Below, in pieces: positions 10,152 to 17,665 of a stretch of 64,000 nt of DNA (position 1 is the first letter of the stretch; every line of letters begins with the position of its first letter). The notes under the pieces are model-generated. The model was not told the origin of the DNA. It was given only the letters and a program-made list of their open reading frames with translations, and searched no databases. Origin of the DNA: Tolypothrix tenuis PCC 7101 (GTDB lineage: Bacteria > Cyanobacteriota > Cyanobacteriia > Cyanobacteriales > Nostocaceae). Both the position numbers and the translations under genes were made by a program. The DNA lies in NCBI RefSeq assembly GCF_002368295.1, contig NZ_AP018248.1:6561979-6625978 (forward strand). The letters are read 5' to 3'.

Positions 10152-10386
10152 AAACGATGAAGTGAAAATGTGTACAAGTCAATTTTCAGTAGGGTGTGTT
10201 ACGGCTATGAAAGGATATCGGACACAGAGACAATGATATTTAGTCGTAACGCACCATCTTTATAAATAACCTCTAAGGATAAACGATGAAGTGAAAATGT
10301 GTACAAGTCAATCTTAGTAGGGTGTGTTACGGCTATAAAAGGATATCGGACACAGAGACAATGATATTTAGCCGTAACGCACCATC
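10152..10386. repeat. Tandem duplication of a 106-107 bp unit
   Basis: Unit 1 (10152-10258) and unit 2 (10281-10386) are almost identical, both opening AAACGATGAAGTGAAAATG and ending GTAACGCACCATC. Each unit contains inverted arms, AGGGTGTGTTACG and CGTAACGCACC. A third palindromic stretch with GGTGGTGCGTTAGGCGC and CTAACACACCCTAC follows to about 10466. This accounts for most of the 493-bp gene-free stretch between hemC and the next gene. No ORF or terminator is evident in it. Confidence 0.8.
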
Positions 10387-10514
10387 AATGAGGTGGTGCG
10401 TTAGGCGCTAGGATATTTCTTTCGCGACAAATCATATTGAAAACAAGCGTCTAACACACCCTACATTAATCTTATTTAATTTCCCCTTTCCCCCTTCCCC
10501 CTCATCCTTCAGTA

Positions 10515-10937
10515 TTAACGATCTGAATTAAGATATTCCTGTAATTGTTGAGTACGTTGCTGTGTAGTCTTCTCCAAGCAACCAAAATAAATACTAGGTG
10601 CAATAGTTCCGCCTTCATATTGGCTTCTTTCAAACTCACAACTAGCATCACGAAACTTAATCCATGCTTGCTGTGCAGTAATTAATTTCTTCTTGCTGGA
10701 ACTAGATAAAGTCGGCACAAGTTTTTGATAAACCTGATTCAATTTTTTATCAGCATTCTGATAGGATATCTGCGCGCATTGATTAATCTCAACTTGAGTT
10801 TGGGCGTTATTACAGTTGAGCTTTTGCGCTAATTGTATCTTTGAAGTTTCCTGTGTTGGGCTTGCCATTGCCAAAGTGCCAATAGACAAGCTGCTGAGGG
10901 GAATAATACTGAAAAAATATGGTAAAAAACGATTCAT
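10515..10937 (-). CDS. Secreted LprI/DUF1311-family protein
   Basis: The ATG at 10937 gives 140 residues beginning MNRFLPYFFSIIPLSSLSIG, a typical signal peptide with likely cleavage near residue 25. The 10-residue extension from a TTG at 10967 weakens the signal peptide and is not preferred. The mature part has the DUF1311/LprI pattern: four cysteines (42, 54, 100, 120), TQVEINQCA, the helix with KLNQVYQKL, and AQQAWIKFRDASCEFE followed by EGGTIAPSIYFGCL. Members are periplasmic; one mycobacterial member inhibits lysozyme, but the role here is unknown. It is transcribed divergently from the antitoxin-like gene at 11023. Confidence 0.85.
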   Translation of the reverse strand: MNRFLPYFFSIIPLSSLSIGTLAMASPTQETSKIQLAQKLNCNNAQTQVEINQCAQISYQNADKKLNQVYQKLVPTLSSSSKKKLITAQQAWIKFRDASCEFERSQYEGGTIAPSIYFGCLEKTTQQRTQQLQEYLNSDR

Positions 10938-11022
10938 AATATTTTGAAAGTTACGTGTATGTATCAAAATAGCATAAAATTAAGGTAAGCTTTAATAGAA
11001 GACTGCGGCTGGAGATTAACTC

Positions 11023-11259
11023 ATGAAAACTATTGATATTACCCAAGCCCTGACGGAAATGTCAGATTTAATTGAAAAAGCAGTCGATGGTGAAGAAATT
11101 ATTATTACCAAAAACAATCAGCCAATAGTCAAATTGGTTTCCTTACAACCTCTCCCTCAACGTCCTCCACTTTTTGGCAGCGATTATGGCTTAATTTCCA
11201 TTACTGATGATTTTGATGAACCTTTAGAAGAATTTTTTAATTTGTTGCAATTAAAGTAA
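11023..11259 (+). CDS. Phd/YefM-type antitoxin, without adjacent toxin
   Basis: This 78-residue protein has the Phd/YefM N-terminal DNA-binding fold pattern: MKTIDITQALTEMSDLIEKA, then GEEIIITKNNQPIVKLV. The C-terminal tail, with a SDYGLISITDDFDEPLEEF stretch, resembles toxin-binding tails of VapB/Phd-like antitoxins paired with PIN toxins in cyanobacteria. The usual partner would follow directly, but only 97 bp separate its stop from the next gene, which is itself antitoxin-like. It is therefore an orphan or the remainder of a former module. An A-rich leader with GGAGATTAACTC lies before the ATG. Confidence 0.8.
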   Translation: MKTIDITQALTEMSDLIEKAVDGEEIIITKNNQPIVKLVSLQPLPQRPPLFGSDYGLISITDDFDEPLEEFFNLLQLK

Positions 11260-11356
11260 TGTTGGCTACACATAAAATTATTCGTAGGGACACAACAGGT
11301 TGTGTAGGCAATATTGTGAGTTGATGCGATCGCACGCATAATCATGGGGAAATGTT

Positions 11357-11581
11357 ATGAATCTTGAACAAGCTGTGTTATACAAATTGCGCCAGCTACC
11401 TATAGATAAGCAACAAGAATTATTGGATTTTGCAGAATTTCTGTACCAAAAAACTACTAAAAAACCTGCTTTACTAAGTGTTATAGGGTTATGTACTGAT
11501 TTAAAGGTAGATATTAAAGAAGAGGATATTGCTCATGCACGCCAAGAAATGTGGGGGAATTTTCCTAAAGATATTGATTAA
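11357..11581 (+). CDS. DUF2281-family VapB-like antitoxin, without adjacent toxin
   Basis: The 74-residue protein begins MNLEQAVLYKLRQLPIDKQQELLDFAEFL, the DUF2281 helix pattern. It ends with the ARQEMWGNFPKDI tail common in cyanobacterial antitoxins next to PIN-domain toxins. A PIN toxin is expected immediately downstream, but the next gene is a HicB-like ORF on the opposite strand whose end overlaps this one by 17 bp. No toxin remnant was recognised between 11582 and 11800. Confidence 0.75.
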   Translation: MNLEQAVLYKLRQLPIDKQQELLDFAEFLYQKTTKKPALLSVIGLCTDLKVDIKEEDIAHARQEMWGNFPKDID

Positions 11582-11777
11582 AGACAGTGAAATTGTGAAT
11601 CGATGCGATCGCACTTTTACTACTATTTGCGACTTCTAACCAGCCTTCTATTGCATCTTTTAAATTACTTAATACCTCCTCCATTGTCTCACCTTCAGTA
11701 ATACAACCGGGAAGTGCTGGAACTTCAGCCCAATAGCCACCTTCTTCTGCTGGATGAATAATTGCTTTTATTTTCAT
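11565..11777 (-). CDS. HicB-like antitoxin, without adjacent HicA
   Basis: Residues 1-45 match the HicB fold: MKIKAIIHPAEEGGYWAEVP, then ALPGCITEGETMEEVLSNLKDAIEGWLEVA. The last 20 residues (SSKSAIASIHNFTVFNQYL) do not look like a usual HicB tail. That stretch crosses a HIP1 octamer and overlaps the end of the convergent DUF2281 gene, so the C-terminus may have been rewritten by an indel. HicA, the mRNA interferase partner, was looked for on the upstream side (11778-11960) and not found. Confidence 0.7.
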   Translation of the reverse strand: MKIKAIIHPAEEGGYWAEVPALPGCITEGETMEEVLSNLKDAIEGWLEVANSSKSAIASIHNFTVFNQYL

Positions 11778-11954
11778 CGGCTTTGCTTTTCTTGGCTTAT
11801 ATTCAATTATCCAGTTTTTCGGATTCTAGGGCAAACAAAAAACGTAATCAATCACAGGGCGATGTCTACGACAAGCCGCTTTGCGTCTACGCATTTTCAC
11901 CCATACAGCAAAATTGTAAATCAGTGCGATCGCATTCTCTCTCAATAAAATCGC

Positions 11955-12186
11955 GATCAAAGTCGTGTTGAGCGTCTTCAATGTCGATCTAATCGCCTTC
12001 AACATCGTGTTGAACGTCTTCAATATCGATCTGATCGCGCTCAATATCGTGTTGAGCGTCTTCAATGTCGATCTGATCGCGCTCAATATCGTGTTGAGCG
12101 TCTTCAATGTCGATCTGATCGCGATCAAAGTCGTGTTGAGCGTCTTCAATGTCGATCTGATCGCGATCAAAGTCTATCTGATCGCA
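11955..12186. repeat. 42-bp tandem repeat, five units plus a partial one
   Basis: Units start at 11955, 11997, 12039, 12081 and 12123, with a partial unit at 12165-12186. The consensus contains GTGTTGAGCGTCTTCAATGT and GATCTGATCGC. Each unit is made of two 21-bp halves of related sequence. Because 42 is a multiple of 3, both strands stay open: the plus strand would read a heptad-like NVDLIAL / NIVLSVF repeat, and the minus strand an RSTLKTLNT repeat. No ribosome binding site or conserved flanking coding sequence supports translation, so it is listed as a minisatellite. The rest of the 11778-12328 stretch holds HIP1 octamers and an AAATAACAAATGACAAAT short repeat near 12260. Confidence 0.85.
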
Positions 12187-12328
12187 TTATCACTCAGAAA
12201 GTGAAATTATGAGTGGGTGCGATCGCTTAACGCAGGGATGCAAGAAAGTGGAGAAATAACAAATAACAAATGACAAATACAGCGTATTTTAGATAAATGA
12301 GGTAAGCGGGTAGGGGCATGGCACTACC

Positions 12329-12524
12329 CACACGTGTCAACTTAACTTGAAACCCGCTTGGTTGCAAGGTTTCGCCCTCACCCCCAGCCCCTCTCCCTCA
12401 GGGAGATGGGAGCAAGAGATTCAATTCCCCTTCTCCCTGAGGGAGAAGGGGTTAGGGGATGAGGGCGCGAGGTATTTGTACAACACGCGTCGTATATAGC
12501 TCTTAGCTTAAGTTGATACGTAAG
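12329..12524. mobile_element. Copy 2 of the 195-196 bp non-autonomous element (uninterrupted)
   Basis: The left end CACACGTGTCAACTTAA and right end TTAAGTTGATACGTAAG are imperfect inverted repeats. The interior has the same pyrimidine-rich and purine-rich arms as copies 1 and 3. The flanks GGCACTACC (12320-12328) and GGCACTGCC (12525-12533) are near-identical 9-bp direct repeats inside a GGGCATGGCA palindrome. No coding capacity. Confidence 0.8.
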
Positions 12525-12533
12525 GGCACTGCC

Positions 12534-12773
12534 ATGCCCTTACAATTATCTGTACCTCACCAACTTGCAATCTGCTGTAACTATCGACCGCAAGCAAAGC
12601 CAGAGAAACGGAATTATTGGGGTAGCCGCTTTTTAACGTCGGTAATTAAGGGCGCTAAACCCAAAAAGTCTTCACCGGGACAGATGAGTTTACCTTGGGA
12701 CAACCAGAGAGTAACAGAATCTACAGAGGTGCATGAGGTAGCAGAAAAATTTATTCACGCAAACTGCGATTAA
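12534..12773 (+). CDS. Small hypothetical protein abutting a mobile element
   Basis: This would encode 79 residues starting MPLQLSVPHQLAICCNYRPQ; it is basic in the middle (KPEKRNYWGSRF, KGAKPKK) with an acidic tail. I do not recognise a family. The ATG lies directly after the 9-bp duplication of the mobile element, so the element has either replaced the original 5' region or supplied the start. No ribosome binding site is visible within the element end. It could be a genuine small gene, a 5'-truncated remnant, or a chance ORF. Confidence 0.35.
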   Translation: MPLQLSVPHQLAICCNYRPQAKPEKRNYWGSRFLTSVIKGAKPKKSSPGQMSLPWDNQRVTESTEVHEVAEKFIHANCD

Positions 12774-12861
12774 CCTCTAGTGCCAGATATCGGATTTATA
12801 AAATGCTGATGATTACGTAAAACAAGAGGAGGAAAGAAATATTTATACAATTCTGAAAGCC

Positions 12862-15348
12862 TTAAATGTTACACTTTTCAAGTCGCAACAAAAGAAGAGA
12901 ATGAAACTCATAGAGGGTATGGGAAAAGTATCTGCCATGAGGTAAGCTCCCCCTATACTTATCTGGACTTTTTTTTATCAGCTTCAGTACTTCCCTAAGC
13001 CTCAGCAGTTCCAAGTTTTCTCCGCCGATTTTTTCATTATACCATCCTACTGCCTTGGCAAAGGAAATATAATTTTTTGAATTTTTATTCCATATTTCCT
13101 TTTGCACACTAAAGCCGAAACGTTTATCTGAATTAGCGACCCAAAGCTGGTCTATTTTTTTCAGGGCTGGACAAGAAAAATTATTAATATTGTCAATCTC
13201 TAAAAATCTTTGTTCTTCTCTTTTAGAGAGATATAGCATGAGTCGGTCTGTTTGCCAATCAGCTGCTTGCCAATTTTTAACTTTTAAATAATATTCAAGT
13301 TGAGCATATAAATATTGGGTAAGAGATTGTTCAACCTTTTCTCTCAATTTTTTGTCTCTCTTATTGAGTTGCTCATCCTTATTAAGGATATCAATTAAAT
13401 GTTGATGAACAGATTCAATAACATTACTGTCAATAATTTTTGGTATTGTTGATTGTAAAGAAATGATATTAGGATTTTTTTCAAGAATATTGAACGCTTC
13501 TTTGTAAGCTTCTATTGCATTTTGAGTATTGTTTTGTTTACTGAGCAACTTGCCTTTAACATTCAAAGCAAATATTTGTATTTCCAAAAATTCACTGTTT
13601 GATTCTCTACTCTCCATTTCCTCCTGATTCTGTTTCCATCCCCTTAAGAAGTTCATACTTTGTTTGATAGATTCTTCTGCTGACTTCCAATCTTCGACTT
13701 CTTGATAAGCTAATGCTTTAGCAGCATGAAGATATACTTGTTCAATTTGAGCATCTTTGATTTTAATATCTATTTGTTCAGATATCAACTCAGCTGCTTC
13801 TGAGTTTGGGGGTAATTTGCTTACCAATTCTCTTAGCTGTTGGGGATAAGCTACATATGTATATGTTTCTTTAAGTTTTTCTTGCGCTTCTTTGACTTTC
13901 TTTTCTGCCAGTATTACTGACATTGCTGCTACTAATACAGTAAAAATTAAAATAATATATCCATTACGAATTTGTTGTTTAGCTTTGCGGTTAGCTTCAC
14001 TAAGTAAACTATTTCTATATTCTGCTGCTTCTCTATCCTGTCTTTCTCTTTCCAAAGCAGCTTCTTGTTCCTTAGCAGCAATCTCTTCTTGGATTTCTTG
14101 CTCTTTACTCGCTGCTAAAAACTGCCTATCTTGATAACTTAAACTCTTATCCCGCGCCCATGCTTCCGCTTCTTCTAAAGCCTTTCCCCGCAATAATCGT
14201 GATGTATCCTTTCCCTCAGAAGCTACCCAAAAGCGGAAATTCTCTGAATATGGGCGTAGATTTCTTAATTGATTGTCTATCCAATTTTGATTAAAAACTT
14301 CTTGATATATGGGATTATAAACTCTTAAATTATTTTGCTGCCTAAAAACCAAACCTGAAAGCTGTAACTCACTTTGCTCTAAAGTATCATCGGCTGTAAC
14401 CTCAGATTGCTCATCCCTCAATCTAATTTGCTGATACAGTTCTAGTAAATATCCAGCGCGTTGTTCATCGCGCAAAATTCGAGCTTGAATTGTGCGTAAA
14501 TGTTCAGGCTCATCTTGCGATTCCCAATTTTCAATAATCCGCGATTTTACTACCTGCTCAACATTGCGAGGATTGTCTTGCAAAGATTCTTCAATCATCA
14601 ACTGACAAAGTTTTTGCGTCAGAAATGGTTGTCCTCCTGTCCAATATAAAATTTCCTCCATGACTGCTTGAGGATGAGAAAATCTCCCTGACATCCCCCT
14701 AGCTAATGGCTCAATTTCATGCAATTGAAAACCAGTCAAAGAGATAGCTTGACCAATATTAAACGGAGTACGTTGTTTATCCTCAATTAAATTGCTAGGT
14801 GATGCAACTCCCAACAAACAAAAAGTCAGGCGATTATATTCAGGATTATCAACTCGCTTGTTATAACAGGCGCGAATCAGTGCAAAAAAATCATCAGTGG
14901 GAAATTTTAGGCTGAGTACACTATCAATCTCATCAATAAAAATAACGATATTTTCTTGAACTTCAACAAGTAATATTTCTTCTAAAAACTTACGAAATCT
15001 CGTTACCAGGGAATTTAACTGATTAGCTTCCCACCAATCACCAAAATCTACATCTAAGTCAAAAGTTTCAATTAAATTATCAATTAAATCTGCATACCAT
15101 TGTTCCGGCGGTACATTTTGAATCCCCCCAGCCGAAAGGTCAATTGCTGCACATTGTACACCTTCTTCTCTAAGTCTTTGCATGGTTCGCACACGCAAGC
15201 TAGACTTTCCGCTTTGTCGGGAGTTCAAAACATAACAAAACTTTCCCGCTTTTAATCCTGCATACAAATCACTGTCAGCTTGGCGTGTAACGTAGGTGCT
15301 GGCATTTTCCGGTAAACTTCCAGAGAAGATATATTGGTCATTTGTCAT
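12862..15348 (-). CDS. AAA-like (AAA_35/STAND-type) ATPase with membrane segment and C-terminal helical region
   Basis: The 828-residue protein opens with an AAA-like ATPase domain. Its P-loop variant is NSRQSGKSS (residues 42-50) and its Walker B is IVIFIDEIDS (about 134-143). A winged-helix-like segment follows to about residue 370. A charged coiled coil (about 395-460) leads into one predicted transmembrane helix (about 462-481), and the rest is TPR-like helices. The layout matches cyanobacterial AAA-like proteins in which the ATPase sits at a membrane next to a protein-binding tail; the output is unknown. Its start codon lies in a CAAATGACAAATGAC-type heptamer repeat. It is on the same strand as, and downstream of, a CHAT-ATPase gene with a related ATPase module, across a 363-bp spacer. 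Confidence 0.85.
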   Translation of the reverse strand: MTNDQYIFSGSLPENASTYVTRQADSDLYAGLKAGKFCYVLNSRQSGKSSLRVRTMQRLREEGVQCAAIDLSAGGIQNVPPEQWYADLIDNLIETFDLDVDFGDWWEANQLNSLVTRFRKFLEEILLVEVQENIVIFIDEIDSVLSLKFPTDDFFALIRACYNKRVDNPEYNRLTFCLLGVASPSNLIEDKQRTPFNIGQAISLTGFQLHEIEPLARGMSGRFSHPQAVMEEILYWTGGQPFLTQKLCQLMIEESLQDNPRNVEQVVKSRIIENWESQDEPEHLRTIQARILRDEQRAGYLLELYQQIRLRDEQSEVTADDTLEQSELQLSGLVFRQQNNLRVYNPIYQEVFNQNWIDNQLRNLRPYSENFRFWVASEGKDTSRLLRGKALEEAEAWARDKSLSYQDRQFLAASKEQEIQEEIAAKEQEAALERERQDREAAEYRNSLLSEANRKAKQQIRNGYIILIFTVLVAAMSVILAEKKVKEAQEKLKETYTYVAYPQQLRELVSKLPPNSEAAELISEQIDIKIKDAQIEQVYLHAAKALAYQEVEDWKSAEESIKQSMNFLRGWKQNQEEMESRESNSEFLEIQIFALNVKGKLLSKQNNTQNAIEAYKEAFNILEKNPNIISLQSTIPKIIDSNVIESVHQHLIDILNKDEQLNKRDKKLREKVEQSLTQYLYAQLEYYLKVKNWQAADWQTDRLMLYLSKREEQRFLEIDNINNFSCPALKKIDQLWVANSDKRFGFSVQKEIWNKNSKNYISFAKAVGWYNEKIGGENLELLRLREVLKLIKKSPDKYRGSLPHGRYFSHTLYEFHSLLLLRLEKCNI

Positions 15349-15376
15349 TTGTCATTTGTTATTGGATTTAGCTTTT

Positions 15377-15700
15377 GTAGGGTGCGTTATGGACTTTAGT
15401 CCTAACGCACCGAAAATATCGAATGGTAAGCGTAAGAGTGGAGTACAATACATTTTACAAAATTATGAAAATCTCGGATGGTGCGTTAGCCTGCGGCGTA
15501 ACACACCCTACAAAATAGAGTGGGATCAGCATTGAGTAGTAGGGTGTGTTATGGACTTTAGTCCTAACGCACCGAAAATCTCTAATGGTAAGAGTAAGAG
15601 TGCGTTACAATACATTTTACAAAATTAAGAAAATCTCGGATGGTGCGTTAGCCTGCGGCGTAACACACCCTACAAAATAGAGTTGGGATAAGCATTGAGT
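15377..15700. repeat. Tandem duplication of a 162-bp unit
   Basis: Units at 15377-15538 and 15539-15700 differ at only a few positions. Each runs from GTAGGGTGYGTTATGGACTT to AGCATTGAGT and contains inverted arms (GTAGGGTG and CACACCCTAC, plus internal CTAACGCACC and GGTGCGTTAG). It fills the gap between the two AAA-like genes. No gene is seen here. Confidence 0.85.
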
Positions 15701-15711
15701 TTAAGTTGATA

Positions 15712-17313
15712 TTACCCTAAACGCACTGCGAAATACTGACGATATAATTCATAACTGGGAACACAATCATTACCTGAAAGTTTTACCAATCCTAAACTAT
15801 GTAACTTGAATGCAACCTCAGTATCTAACCTGACGGGTGCATTCGCCGTTACCACTTGTTTATACCCTAACTCAAGCTGAGAATTATGTTGTAAATGCCA
15901 TAATTGCTGTCGCAAATGGGCGCTAAAAATTCCCTGTTCTGTTGGCGCAAGCTGCAAAATTTCTTCTATAGTAGCTTGGGGATTTTGCAGATAAGCGACT
16001 GCTTGCTGGATTAAATCAGGGTGTCCTTTTACTAACGCCATCAATTCGCTTAAAGCTTGCGTACCTAACTTATCTGCTAATTCATACTGCTGGGCAAGAA
16101 ATTCTACTTGTTGGAGATTAAATTCAGATAATTCAATTGGTAATCCCACATTAAATGGTGAATGATTAGTATCTAAAGTAGGATATGATTCTGTGGAATG
16201 AACTACAACTAATCGCAGTTTCTTCCAGAGATTACCAATTTTATCTCCTTGTTTAGCAGCTTCATACCATCCCCGCAGTAATAAACAGAATGAGGGGAAA
16301 ATATCTGGATATGCAAATAATCTCTCAAAATTATCGATCGCTAATATTAAAGGGCTATCGCTAGCAGCTAATAAATGTTTTTGTAAATAACGAGTACAGT
16401 TTTTATTTAATCCAAAAACATCTTGCCAATATTTATCTAATTGCGGTTCTAGTTCCAGACTATCGGCAACATCAACACATAACCATTGTAAAAATGTTTT
16501 TGCGTCAGCCAAAATATCACTATCAGCAAGTTTTAAATCTAACTTTGCTGTTCGATAACCTTGCTGTCTCCCATAATTAAGTACTTTCTCTAACAGCAAT
16601 GTTTTCCCCATTCTCTGCGGCGACCTAATGCGAATTAATGCCCCAGGTTGCAAAATTGCCTCATAACATTTCGCCTCAATTGGCGGTCTTTCTACATATA
16701 TTGTTGTTGTCTCTGTAGCAGCATTTAATAATGCTGTATCTGATTTGGTAATTAATTGAGGGGTAAGATTTTCTGCTATTCCAGCTACACGAATCAAGCT
16801 ACAACCTAATTTATAAGCAAACTCATAACCTTTATCTGCGCCTAGCGCATCATAAAAACCTACGGCAAATTCAATAGCTGCTTTATCACCAATTCTCTGA
16901 CTCATGCCTACAACATAATTAATATATTGTGCAATTTCCCCAGCTTGATATTGAGAAAAACAGGCATTGAGTACAACACATTCTACTTGGTCAGCAAATA
17001 ATTGAAATAACCCAGCTAAAGCTTCCGCATCAACTAATTTAATTTGACCGGATTCATCTTCAAATACTAAACCTTCTTCTCCAGTTCCATGCCCAGAAAA
17101 GTGAATAATCTGCGGTTCGTATTCTAAAATAGCTCTGTGTATATCTCTGTAACGTACTGCTTCTGCTGTAGCTATGAAATATTGGTCACGATTCTTTGAC
17201 CTTTTCAATCCTTCCTTAATTTCGCGCATCTCTTCACCCAACCGCAAGGGATTGGTATCTCTGGGATTTGCGGATAAAAGCAGGATTTTCCGAGTTTGAT
17301 TATAATCGCTCAT
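15712..17313 (-). CDS. CHAT-domain (caspase-like) protease fused to an AAA-like ATPase
   Basis: Residues 1-190 form a CHAT domain. The catalytic histidine is H75 in IIHFSGHGTG and the catalytic cysteine is C118 in VVLNACFS, both in the expected beta-strand contexts. Residues 200-450 form an AAA-like ATPase with P-loop SPQRMGKTLL (about 231-240) and a Walker B-like LILAIDNFERL (about 320). A winged-helix-like tail ends near residue 533. CHAT proteases are cysteine peptidases used in bacterial signalling, regulated death and, in cyanobacteria, the HetF family. A direct CHAT-NTPase fusion suggests a nucleotide-gated peptidase (inference). The substrate is not indicated. The upstream 352 bp (17314-17665) contains a GATGCGTTACG-type palindrome (17474-17500) and no gene. 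Confidence 0.88.
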   Translation of the reverse strand: MSDYNQTRKILLLSANPRDTNPLRLGEEMREIKEGLKRSKNRDQYFIATAEAVRYRDIHRAILEYEPQIIHFSGHGTGEEGLVFEDESGQIKLVDAEALAGLFQLFADQVECVVLNACFSQYQAGEIAQYINYVVGMSQRIGDKAAIEFAVGFYDALGADKGYEFAYKLGCSLIRVAGIAENLTPQLITKSDTALLNAATETTTIYVERPPIEAKCYEAILQPGALIRIRSPQRMGKTLLLEKVLNYGRQQGYRTAKLDLKLADSDILADAKTFLQWLCVDVADSLELEPQLDKYWQDVFGLNKNCTRYLQKHLLAASDSPLILAIDNFERLFAYPDIFPSFCLLLRGWYEAAKQGDKIGNLWKKLRLVVVHSTESYPTLDTNHSPFNVGLPIELSEFNLQQVEFLAQQYELADKLGTQALSELMALVKGHPDLIQQAVAYLQNPQATIEEILQLAPTEQGIFSAHLRQQLWHLQHNSQLELGYKQVVTANAPVRLDTEVAFKLHSLGLVKLSGNDCVPSYELYRQYFAVRLG

Positions 17314-17665
17314 TATGCAATTTGCACGGGATAAGCCTAAAAATTAGGCTAAACTGGCAGATATCTACATTTTGAGTATGCGGTTTTTCGGAATCTATTA
17401 CAAGAAGGCTAGAATATGAAAATATAGAGATATATGATGATGTGTATTTGATTTGTGAAAAGATACATAGATAGATGCGTTACGCTGTCGCTAACGCATC
17501 CTACAGCACTAAATATCTAATATAAATTCAATCCCTTTTCCCCTTTACCCTTTCCCCCAATTCTTTAAATCCGCAACCTGTCGTCAGGAGGAAGTGAGAA
17601 TTTTATAGGTATGTTATGAATAATTTTGATATTTTAATGAGATTAGTTATTAAATTTTCATTTAT

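Noticed and set aside
11778..11960. Possible HicA partner upstream of the HicB-like gene
   Set aside because: Reading the minus strand gave no HicA motif; the sequence has frequent stops and repeat arms.
11955..12186. Possible CRISPR array
   Set aside because: Units are contiguous with no unique spacers, and no cas genes are present.
11965..12204. 79-residue plus-strand ORF, and 114-residue minus-strand ORF at 11826-12170
   Set aside because: Both are readings of the 42-bp repeat, whose length keeps frames open; no ribosome binding site or family support.
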